Of a stretch of DNA of 5,734 bases, positions 1 to 5,734 are shown piece after piece; within the stretch, counting starts at the first letter, position 1, and each line of letters begins with the position of its first letter. Position numbers and translations under genes: made by a program. The stretch lies in contig JAGART010000052.1 of NCBI GenBank assembly GCA_017622115.1, forward strand, positions 1 to 5,734, in the 5' to 3' direction. The DNA is from Clostridia bacterium. GTDB taxonomy: Bacteria; Bacillota; Clostridia; Christensenellales; UBA1242. The notes beneath the pieces were generated by a model that saw only the letters and a program-made list of their open reading frames with translations, made no database searches and was not told the DNA's origin.

Positions 1-2
1 AT

Positions 3-287
3 ATAAAACCGCTAACTTATAGTGGAAAATATGAAGAGTTTAATACACAAAACAACTGGGTTACAAAATTGCCTAAAAATAGTGATGGCAGTGTAACAAT
101 TCCAGTAGGTTATTACTTTTGTATGGGTGATAATCGTAATGATAGTTTAGATTGTAGAAATTTTGGTCCACTTGCTACAACTTCTTGTATAGGTGTTGTA
201 GAAACCATACTTTATAAAGGAAATATATTCAATACGATACTTACTTGGCTAGCAGGATTAAACACATCAGAGGCTGTTATAAAATAG
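3..287 (+). CDS. lepB: Signal peptidase I, C-terminal part (5' end outside window)
   Basis: This is the last 94 codons of a type I signal peptidase, the membrane-anchored serine protease that removes signal peptides from Sec and Tat exported proteins. The reading frame is open from base 3 to the TAG at 285-287. The visible evidence is the box E signature GDNRNDSLDCRNFGP at about residues 43-57 of the fragment, preceded by VGYYFCM, a typical lead-in. By family knowledge, the first Ser and the Asp of this box (S278 and D280 in E. coli numbering) support the catalytic Ser-Lys dyad, and both are kept. The usual DSR reads DCR here, so one conserved Ser is replaced by Cys. The catalytic Ser and Lys and the N-terminal membrane anchor lie upstream of the window. 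A TTG at 69 is not a real start, because the homologous frame continues upstream of it. Family assignment is firm; the paralogue is not determined. Confidence 0.9.
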   Translation: MKPLTYSGKYEEFNTQNNWVTKLPKNSDGSVTIPVGYYFCMGDNRNDSLDCRNFGPLATTSCIGVVETILYKGNIFNTILTWLAGLNTSEAVIK

Positions 288-303
288 CCTCTGTTTTTAT
301 TTC
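268..303 (+). terminator. Rho-independent terminator of the signal peptidase gene
   Basis: A perfect 8-bp inverted repeat, CAGAGGCT (268-275) and AGCCTCTG (286-293), can extend by one G-T and two A-T pairs to leave a 4-base loop. It is followed directly by TTTTTATTTCTATTTT. The stem contains the last six codons of the signal peptidase gene and its TAG stop (285-287), so the coding end and the terminator are overlaid. It should separate this transcript from the downstream replication genes. Confidence 0.88.
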
Positions 304-315
304 TATTTTGGTCTT

Positions 316-344
316 TTGACTTGCGTTTTTAGACAAATTTTGAT
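316..344 (+). promoter_or_regulatory. Possible sigma-70-type promoter for the DnaD-like gene
   Basis: TTGACT at 316-321 matches the -35 consensus TTGACA in five of six bases. A 17-base spacer then leads to TTTGAT at 339-344, a 4/6 match to the -10 consensus. GATAAA at 342-347 is an alternative -10 with a longer spacer. It lies between the upstream terminator and the ribosome binding site of the next gene, where a promoter is expected. The -10 is weak and AT-rich DNA yields such matches by chance, so this is tentative. Confidence 0.4.
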
Positions 345-357
345 AAACTATTTACCC

Positions 358-363
358 AAGGAG
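358..363 (+). promoter_or_regulatory. Ribosome binding site that sets the DnaD-like start
   Basis: AAGGAG at 358-363 lies six bases before ATG 370-372. This near-consensus Shine-Dalgarno sequence supports the ATG at 370 over the in-frame TTG at 316, which has no comparable site and coincides with the candidate -35 element. Confidence 0.85.
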
Positions 364-369
364 TTAAAA

Positions 370-1848
370 ATGGCGTTTTGTAAGTTTTCTACTGACTTTA
401 TATCAAAATCATACACATTAATTGATAATGTGTTTTTTGCACGCTATTTGCCAAATACCCCTCCAAAATTAGCGACTATTTATTTATATGGCTTGTATTT
501 ATGTTCTACTGCTGATGATTTTGCGAACAATGCAGATTTAGAGCATTTTTCTAACAGTTTAGGTTATCCTACAAAGGATATTTTAGATGCATTTTACTAT
601 TGGGAAGAACAAGGGCTTGTACGAGTAATTAGTAGTGAGCCTTTACAAATTCAATACTTGCCTATTAGAGGAGCAACTAGTGGCAATAAAAAATACAACA
701 AAGATAAATATGGCAATTTCAATTTGGAAATTCAAAATTTAATCAATCGTCAAATTACCCCTAACGAATTTGAGGAATACTACTCACTTATGGAGGGATT
801 TTCATTACCTGATGGCAGAAAATTAGAACCTGATGCCCTATTGCTTGTAGTCAAGTACTGTGTAAAAAACAAAGGCGATAATGTAAACTATCGATACATA
901 ATAACTGTGGCTCAAAACTGGGCACGAGAAGGATTTATCACTGCGGAACAAATAATGCAACGACTTGACGATTATGATTCTTCTAATCAAGCAGTTGGTA
1001 AAATTATGAAGGCTTTGGGGAGTTCTAAAAAGACAAGCATTGATGAACACGAGTTTTATATTAAATGGAAAGAAAATTTTCAATTTACAGATGAAACTAT
1101 TCTGTATGTAGCCAAGATTACTAAAAAATCAAGCGGAATAAGTTCATTTGAAAAACTAGATAGAAAATTGCAGAAATATTATGAGTTACATTTAATGAGC
1201 GAACTTGAAATAGAAGAATACGAAAAGAACAAAGACCAAATTTATTCTCTTGCACGAGAAATCAATCGTACTTTGGGGTTATACTATGATGATGTAACAA
1301 ATCAAGTTGAAACATACATTACACCGTGGCTTAATTTAGGTTTTGAACCAGAAACCTTACTTAAAGTTGCACAAGATTGTTATTTAAAGGCAAAAAGAAC
1401 TTTAAATGCTATGAATGACACTATTCAAGCACTTTATCAAGATGGTATTGTATCGCAAAACGCATACAGCAGTCATATTGATTCACAAAATCAAGTTAAA
1501 CTTCATTTAAGCGAAATTTTATCAACTTTGAGTATTCAAAGAAATGTAACAAGCCTTGATATAGAATTTTGGCAACGTTGGGTTAATGCTTGGGGATTTG
1601 ACACACAATTAATCAATCTTGCTGTTGATGTTGCAAAACAACGTGGTTCTAACCTAGGTTATGTAAACACAATATTAGCTGACTGGCACACACAAAACAT
1701 CTACACAATAGAGCAAGCAAAAAAAGCAATCGAAAACTTTAAGACTTCTACACCAGTTAAAAAAGATGATACAAAAATAAATAAGAGGAACTACACAAAA
1801 GCAGAAAAGCAATCAATATTTGAAGGTTTTGAAGAAATAGACTTATAA
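370..1848 (+). CDS. DnaD/DnaB-family replication initiation protein with four C-terminal-type modules
   Basis: A 492-residue protein of the DnaD/DnaB family, which in low-GC Gram-positives helps remodel origin or restart DNA and recruits the helicase-loader complex. Residues 1-101 look like the N-terminal winged-helix domain. Module 1 (about 133-203) carries the family signature Y-x3-V-x3-W-x3-GF at Y176, V180, W184, G188 and F189. A module at about 397-458 carries Y-x3-I-x3-W-x3-NI at Y431, I435, W439, N443 and I444. Two degenerate modules lie between them, at about 228-284 (begins EFYIKWKENFQF) and 320-362 (begins WLNLGFEPETLL, ends DGIVS). The tail, about 459-492, is hydrophilic and Lys-rich, ending in an acidic stretch. 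The ATG at 370 is chosen for its AAGGAG site; an in-frame TTG at 316 would add 18 residues. It is 13 bp upstream of the helicase-loader gene, almost certainly in one operon. Whether it corresponds to B. subtilis DnaD or DnaB cannot be told: repeated C-terminal modules resemble DnaB, and clostridial proteins of this kind are usually named DnaD-like. Confidence 0.86.
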   Translation: MAFCKFSTDFISKSYTLIDNVFFARYLPNTPPKLATIYLYGLYLCSTADDFANNADLEHFSNSLGYPTKDILDAFYYWEEQGLVRVISSEPLQIQYLPIRGATSGNKKYNKDKYGNFNLEIQNLINRQITPNEFEEYYSLMEGFSLPDGRKLEPDALLLVVKYCVKNKGDNVNYRYIITVAQNWAREGFITAEQIMQRLDDYDSSNQAVGKIMKALGSSKKTSIDEHEFYIKWKENFQFTDETILYVAKITKKSSGISSFEKLDRKLQKYYELHLMSELEIEEYEKNKDQIYSLAREINRTLGLYYDDVTNQVETYITPWLNLGFEPETLLKVAQDCYLKAKRTLNAMNDTIQALYQDGIVSQNAYSSHIDSQNQVKLHLSEILSTLSIQRNVTSLDIEFWQRWVNAWGFDTQLINLAVDVAKQRGSNLGYVNTILADWHTQNIYTIEQAKKAIENFKTSTPVKKDDTKINKRNYTKAEKQSIFEGFEEIDL

Positions 1849-1861
1849 AAGAGGTTTTTTT

Positions 1862-2794
1862 ATGAACAAAAATCAAATAATGCGACAAGAATTAGAAAAA
1901 ATCAAAACAAATCGCCTTAATGCAGAATTAAAAGCAAAGCGAGTTTTGCTTATTGCACGTGGAGAGCCTGAATACAATGAAATAGATACAAAAATAAGAC
2001 AATTAAAACTAAAAATCACAAAAGAGGACAATCCGCAAAAGACTGCCCCACTTCTAAAAGAATTGCAACAATTAAACAATGAAGCAAACAAAGTATTAGT
2101 TAAAATCGGGATTGACCCAAAGTTATTAATCCCTAGATATAATTGCAAAAAGTGCAACGATTTAGGTATATTAAATGGAAAACCTTGTGTATGTTTGCAA
2201 AACGCAATTCAAAATGTACTTATAACACAATCAGGTATTACAAATCATTTAAAATACAGTTTTGATGATTGTGATGAAGCAATTATCAAAGAAAATAAGA
2301 GTTTAGAAAAAGCATATAAAATCGCAAAAAAATACATAGATGAATTTCCTAAATTTCAATATCAAAATTTAATTTTTATCGGTGATGTTGGTGTTGGAAA
2401 AACATTTTTACTTGAATGTATGGCAAATGAATTACTCAAACGCTCACATTATGTAGTTTTTTCTACCGCATTTGATATCAACAAAACTATGATTAATGCA
2501 TTTAATGTTTCTTATAACGAAAGAGAAACAATGCTTGCCCCCTTTTTTGAAAGCGAGTTATTAATAATAGATGATTTAGGCAGTGAGCCAATTATACGAA
2601 ACACTACCCTATCTAATTTATTTACTATAATTAATGAAAGACAAAGATTAAATCTACCAACAATAATCAGCACAAATCTCAATATCGAGGACATTCAAGA
2701 ACGCTATGGCGATAGAATAATGTCAAGATTGTTTAATAAACGAATTTGTCTAGCAATTCCTTTTACGGGTAAAGATTTAAGAATGAATAAATAA
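1862..2794 (+). CDS. dnaC: DnaI/DnaC-type AAA+ helicase loader ATPase
   Basis: A 310-residue AAA+ ATPase that by family would load the replicative DnaB-type helicase onto single-stranded DNA together with the DnaD-like partner. Residues 1-90 are charged and probably helical, the position of the helicase-binding region in DnaI. A four-Cys zinc-binding motif follows, C-x2-C-x10-C-x-C at C95, C98, C109 and C111. The ATPase core has Walker A GDVGVGKT (174-181), Walker B LLIIDDLG (233-240), a sensor-1 segment TIISTNL with N272, and RYGDRIMSRLF (281-291), whose R285 is the likely arginine finger. All key residues are present, so it should be active. Length is usual for DnaI-like loaders. The start ATG at 1862 is seven bases after AAGAGG (1849-1854), and the gene follows the DnaD-like stop by 13 bp. 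Phage and plasmid loaders share this fold, but the partner and the complete zinc motif favour the chromosomal primosome. Confidence 0.92.
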   Translation: MNKNQIMRQELEKIKTNRLNAELKAKRVLLIARGEPEYNEIDTKIRQLKLKITKEDNPQKTAPLLKELQQLNNEANKVLVKIGIDPKLLIPRYNCKKCNDLGILNGKPCVCLQNAIQNVLITQSGITNHLKYSFDDCDEAIIKENKSLEKAYKIAKKYIDEFPKFQYQNLIFIGDVGVGKTFLLECMANELLKRSHYVVFSTAFDINKTMINAFNVSYNERETMLAPFFESELLIIDDLGSEPIIRNTTLSNLFTIINERQRLNLPTIISTNLNIEDIQERYGDRIMSRLFNKRICLAIPFTGKDLRMNK

Positions 2795-2828
2795 AAAAGA
2801 AATCGCACGAATGCGATTTCTTTTTTTT
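2793..2828. terminator. Bidirectional intrinsic terminator at a convergent junction
   Basis: A perfect 9-bp stem, GAAATCGCA (2799-2807) and TGCGATTTC (2812-2820), closes a CGAA tetraloop. It is flanked by AAAAAA on the left and eight T on the right, so on either strand the hairpin is followed by a U-tract. It starts within the last bases of the helicase-loader stop codon and can end that transcript on the plus strand and the large surface-protein transcript on the minus strand. Confidence 0.92.
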
Positions 2829-2852
2829 CAACTTGTGGTTTTTAAGTTGAAA
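2826..2852. repeat. Second inverted repeat in the convergent junction
   Basis: TTTCAACTT (2826-2834) and AAGTTGAAA (2844-2852) form a perfect 9-bp AT-rich stem with a 9-base loop. It lies between the surface-protein stop and the bidirectional terminator, so it is in the 3' untranslated end of the minus-strand message. On that strand it is followed by a run of A rather than T, so by itself it is not a classical terminator. It may be an RNA-end stabiliser or an accessory hairpin. Confidence 0.6.
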
Positions 2853-2858
2853 TTATAT

Positions 2859-5734
2859 TTAATTTAAGCCAGTCCAAGTTATTACAGGGTTTTGACCTGC
2901 TTCTTTTGTAAATTGAGCATAATTTCCATTAATATCTGCAAATACAGTAGTAATAGTAGCACCAGCGGCTGCGATTGTTAATTCTGTAATGTTAACATTT
3001 GTATTGTTAAATTCTTCAACTGACAATGCAGAAATTGAAGTGTAATCACTGTAATCACCGCTATAACCATTGTAATATGTTGCATATAATGTGTTTGTAG
3101 TTATACCTGTTGCAGTAGTTATAATTATACTATCACGTTGGAAGATTGAATTAAACAATGCACCATTACTCATATAACCAACAAGAGCACCATAGCGTAC
3201 AACTGATTTTGTTTCATCATATTCAATAGTACCCATATCAATATTACTTATTACGTAGCCACCTTCATTCAACATACCTGCGATACCACCTAATATTGCG
3301 GCTTTACCATCTGTTGTAACTTTACCATAGTTAATACAGTAAGTAATATAACCATTAGAAACATCACCAGCAATACCACCTGTTGCAGTATTTGAGTTAG
3401 CATCAATAATACGTTTACTATTAATTACTCCGTAGTTTGTACAGCCTGTAACATAAGCATAGTACATAACTGATGTAAATGATTCTGTTGTAGGTTCGTA
3501 AGTATTAATACCTTCCATTCTACCTGCAATACCACCTACGATATAGCCAGAAAGTTTACCACTATTTAATTGTGTATTAGCATCAAACTCACCATTTGTA
3601 CAATTTATAATCATACCTGCTTGATTTACACCAGCAATACCACCCAAGCAAGAGTTTTCAAGATTTGTATTGTAACCCAAAATTGTCATATCAAGCATAT
3701 TAGTACAATTTTCGATTCTACCTTGATACAATGGAATTGACTCAAAGATTTCGCCATCTTGTGTATCAGCTAATTTTTCGCCTTCCAAGATATTGTAAGC
3801 ATTTAATCCTACTAATCCACCAAATGCAAATGTACTTACTATATTTTCTTCATCAACTTGCAAGTAACCCTCAAATACAGAAAGTCTTTCACTATTTTCA
3901 CCTAACTTATTATTGTCGCCTTTTGTGTGACAGTTGTACAAGATACCATAGTTTTCACCAGCAAAGATACCATTATGCATAACTTCAATACCATCAAGAT
4001 TAATAGTATTTACTTCTATTGTAAGATTTGTAATTATACCACCTTTGTCTTTAAAGATTGTATCAGTATATGTTGTACCATTAGACAATTTGAGAGGTTG
4101 TAAATCACTACCGATTAATGTTGACCACATACCATATCTCCTATCACCAACTACTTGATAGTTAGAAATCTTAAATCCGTTACCATCAATACCACCAGTA
4201 AGAGCAAGAGCATAGTATTTAACATTAACATTATCATAATCAAACAAGCCAGCAGGATAAGGCATATTAGTTTTTACATCTGGGTTAGATTGTTGTAATA
4301 CACTTAAATCAGAAAGAATAATATCATTTTTAAGTTTAAAGTAAACATCAGGCATCCAGTACATCATACTTAATTGTTCTTCTGTAGAAATCACAAATGG
4401 GTCATTTCTTGTACCAGAACCACTTTCAAAGTGATTAAACTCAACAGCATCAGGAGTCATAGCAATCGCAGCACTACCAAAAGCAAGACCTTGACTATTT
4501 AATACTGATAAACGAACGTTTGTATAAGTACCTAATTGCCACAATGGCATACCACCAGTTACATAAATTCCTTTTTCTGTACTATAATCCATAGTATTTA
4601 CTTTGTAACTATAACGTTGAGCACTACCATTTAAGTTGTAAGTAATTAAAATTCTATCCGCTTTTATATCAGGACTTACTCTACAACCAGTTAAATCCCA
4701 CTCTATACGCATACCCGGTCCATTAACGGTATCTAGTTTGAATGTACCTTGTGCAGGAGTATTCAACTTACTAGCACTCATTTGATAACTATCACTATTT
4801 AAGTATAGAGTTTCGCTATTTTGTCCAGCCAAAGCACCATCAATACTACCCATTACATAAGCCGAAATATCAAATGTGTAAATATTTTGTTCTGTTGAAC
4901 TATTTGTATTATTTACAACTGGTGGCACATCATAAGCACCTTGTGCAAGAGCAACTGCTTCACTTGTTGTTTCTTGAATAGTAACATCACCTATTCTTAC
5001 AGAATGAGCAATATTAAATTTCAATAAACCTAATCCAAGAGAATCAAAATTATCACCAACAGTCCAAGCAAGTTGACCTGTTTCGTTGATGTATAAGTCG
5101 CTATCTCTACCACCAACATTTGTTTTAGAAATGTCTGGAAGTTTACATATATTTCTCATAGGAGTATCTGTCCAAGCAGTGTTTACAAAACCTTCAACAG
5201 CACCATCTATTGTATCACTACCAGCAAATCTTACTTTTACTTCATCAATTACTTTACCTTTGATTGTTTCAACATTATCAAATGCGTAAGTATTACTTGT
5301 AAGATTAATAGTATCTATTATATCGCCTGATTTGTAATACAAACCATAACCAACCATACCTGCTTCTGTCAAGTCCCAAGCAAGTTGACCATTTGCAACT
5401 TGCAAGTCATCAATAACACCTATATACTTTAAGATAAAGTGTGAATGTGTATCACTTGTAAGATAAATAGTTTGAGTTGAATCATTTGTACCATACCAAG
5501 TATTACCTAATGAATACATAGTAACAGTATAATCACCAGTTTCAGAGAAAAGATTTGAAGCGATAAATCTTTGTTCTGTACCATTTAAAGTATAAACATC
5601 TGTTTCGATAATATGACCACTACTACTTGTAATCATTAATTTATAAGCAGTAGCACCAGTATCATCAGCCCAAACACCGCCATCACGAATACCGAAGTCA
5701 AACTCACCATTTTCAATTCTTGCATAAGCACCAG
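2859..5734 (-). CDS. Large repeat-rich surface or secreted protein with GLUG-type beta-helix (N-terminus outside window)
   Basis: The frame is open from the window edge to the TAA at 2859-2861, giving 957 residues with the start beyond the window. The ATG at 5636 is internal: the frame continues upstream with domain-like sequence (NGEFDFGIRDGGVW) and there is no ribosome binding site. About four tandem domains of 103-118 residues (nt 4431-5732) share an early G-[QE]-[LF]-x-[WF] strand and a later Y-x-h-x-h strand, suggesting Ig- or Fn3-like beta-sandwiches. The next segment opens with GSGTRNDPFVIST, then YFKLKNDIILSD, the usual entry to bacterial beta-helix regions. It continues with about seven GLUG-like units such as GGIAGVNQAG and GGIAGDVSNG. 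The C-terminus ends in NPVITWTGLN, with no LPXTG, hydrophobic anchor or charged tail. Composition is rich in Thr, Asn, Ser, Gly and Tyr, as in extracellular proteins. A role in adhesion or matrix binding is inference only; no catalytic motif is recognisable. It is convergent with the helicase-loader gene. Confidence 0.85.
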   Translation of the reverse strand, partial: GAYARIENGEFDFGIRDGGVWADDTGATAYKLMITSSSGHIIETDVYTLNGTEQRFIASNLFSETGDYTVTMYSLGNTWYGTNDSTQTIYLTSDTHSHFILKYIGVIDDLQVANGQLAWDLTEAGMVGYGLYYKSGDIIDTINLTSNTYAFDNVETIKGKVIDEVKVRFAGSDTIDGAVEGFVNTAWTDTPMRNICKLPDISKTNVGGRDSDLYINETGQLAWTVGDNFDSLGLGLLKFNIAHSVRIGDVTIQETTSEAVALAQGAYDVPPVVNNTNSSTEQNIYTFDISAYVMGSIDGALAGQNSETLYLNSDSYQMSASKLNTPAQGTFKLDTVNGPGMRIEWDLTGCRVSPDIKADRILITYNLNGSAQRYSYKVNTMDYSTEKGIYVTGGMPLWQLGTYTNVRLSVLNSQGLAFGSAAIAMTPDAVEFNHFESGSGTRNDPFVISTEEQLSMMYWMPDVYFKLKNDIILSDLSVLQQSNPDVKTNMPYPAGLFDYDNVNVKYYALALTGGIDGNGFKISNYQVVGDRRYGMWSTLIGSDLQPLKLSNGTTYTDTIFKDKGGIITNLTIEVNTINLDGIEVMHNGIFAGENYGILYNCHTKGDNNKLGENSERLSVFEGYLQVDEENIVSTFAFGGLVGLNAYNILEGEKLADTQDGEIFESIPLYQGRIENCTNMLDMTILGYNTNLENSCLGGIAGVNQAGMIINCTNGEFDANTQLNSGKLSGYIVGGIAGRMEGINTYEPTTESFTSVMYYAYVTGCTNYGVINSKRIIDANSNTATGGIAGDVSNGYITYCINYGKVTTDGKAAILGGIAGMLNEGGYVISNIDMGTIEYDETKSVVRYGALVGYMSNGALFNSIFQRDSIIITTATGITTNTLYATYYNGYSGDYSDYTSISALSVEEFNNTNVNITELTIAAAGATITTVFADINGNYAQFTKEAGQNPVITWTGLN
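3144..3980 (-). repeat. GLUG-type repeat region of the surface protein
   Basis: About seven degenerate units follow G-[GI]-[ILF]-[AV]-G-x(2,5)-G-x-I-x-x-C-x-N-x-G. Their lead motifs in protein order are GIFAGENYG, GGLVGLNAYN, GGIAGVNQAG, GGIAGRMEG, GGIAGDVSNG, GGIAGMLNEG and GALVGYMSNG. Such repeats are known from bacterial surface proteins and IgA-peptidase-like proteins and are expected to form rungs of a right-handed beta-helix. The Cys of the second half-motif is present in the first five units and absent in the last two. Confidence 0.8.
4431..5732 (-). repeat. Four tandem beta-sandwich-like domain repeats in the surface protein
   Basis: By eye the units lie at about 5406-5732, 5097-5405, 4743-5096 and 4431-4742. 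The first three are marked by NGEFDF, NGQLAWD and TGQLAW, the third spacing to IEWDL. Anchor-to-anchor distances are 106, 104 and 122 codons. Units 1 and 3 also share an end motif, S-x-T-[IL]-Y-L-x-S-D (TIYLTSD and TLYLNSD). Further copies probably continue past the window end. Fold assignment is inferred from the strand pattern only. Confidence 0.6.

Noticed and set aside
69..71. TTG as the start of a short 72-residue protein
   Set aside because: The frame is open upstream to base 3 and the content is the C-terminal box of signal peptidase I, which cannot stand alone without the catalytic residues.
838..1083. 81-codon open frame on the minus strand
   Set aside because: It lies opposite the DnaD-like gene, has no ribosome binding site and encodes low-complexity hydrophobic sequence typical of antisense frames in AT-rich genes.
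1873..2157. 94-codon open frame on the minus strand
   Set aside because: Antisense to the well-supported helicase-loader gene; no family resemblance or start signal.
2512..2694. 60-codon open frame on the minus strand
   Set aside because: Antisense to the Walker B and sensor region of the helicase loader, with no independent support.
370..2794. Prophage or plasmid replication module
   Set aside because: DnaD-like and DnaC-like pairs occur in phages, but there is no integrase, repressor, origin-like repeats or phage structural gene here, and the flanking genes look chromosomal; kept only as something to check.
3731..3982. 83-codon plus-strand open frame
   Set aside because: Opposite the GLUG repeats of the surface protein; its His/Leu/Tyr-rich composition reflects the reverse complement of repeat codons.
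5086..5289. 67-codon plus-strand open frame
   Set aside because: Opposite the surface-protein domains, with no ribosome binding site and no recognisable family.
5634..5636. ATG as the start of the surface protein
   Set aside because: The frame stays open for 32 further codons to the window edge, with sequence that matches the start of the next domain, and there is no Shine-Dalgarno site; the gene is cut by the window.
3144..5732. CRISPR-like or short tandem DNA repeat array
   Set aside because: Repetition is at the protein level with degenerate DNA; the only exact repeat noted is 15 bases, in frame, with no regular spacers.

Overview
The window is AT-rich throughout and reads well with the standard code (TAA and TAG stops, TGG for Trp). 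The gene content fits a low-GC Gram-positive bacterium (Bacillota, probably a clostridial or related gut-type lineage). The evidence is a DnaD/DnaB-family primosome protein next to a DnaI/DnaC-type helicase loader, a P-type signal peptidase I, AAGGAG-like ribosome binding sites, and a very large Thr/Asn/Ser/Gly-rich extracellular protein with GLUG-type repeats. The exact taxon cannot be set from this sequence.

Layout: (1) 3-287, plus strand: the C-terminal 94 residues of a signal peptidase I, cut by the window start and closed by an intrinsic terminator whose stem overlaps its stop codon. (2) 370-2794, plus strand: a two-gene unit with its own possible promoter. It encodes a 492-residue DnaD-like protein and, 13 bp later, a 310-residue AAA+ helicase loader; together they would recruit and load the replicative helicase. 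(3) 2793-2852: a convergent junction with a hairpin that can terminate transcription in both directions, plus a second adjacent hairpin. (4) 2859-5734, minus strand: at least 957 residues of a giant surface or secreted protein whose N-terminus lies beyond the window end. It has about four tandem beta-sandwich-like domains of 103-118 residues, followed by a GLUG-repeat beta-helix region and a short C-terminal tail without a recognisable wall-sorting signal.

The helicase-loading pair forms one functional unit. The signal peptidase and the surface protein appear to be separately transcribed neighbours; a surface protein would be a client of the general secretion pathway, but nothing here ties these two genes together specifically. 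I see no RNA genes, CRISPR array, insertion sequence or attachment site. No convincing novel system is visible. The points most worth a second look are the four-module architecture of the DnaD-like protein and the repeat structure of the surface protein.
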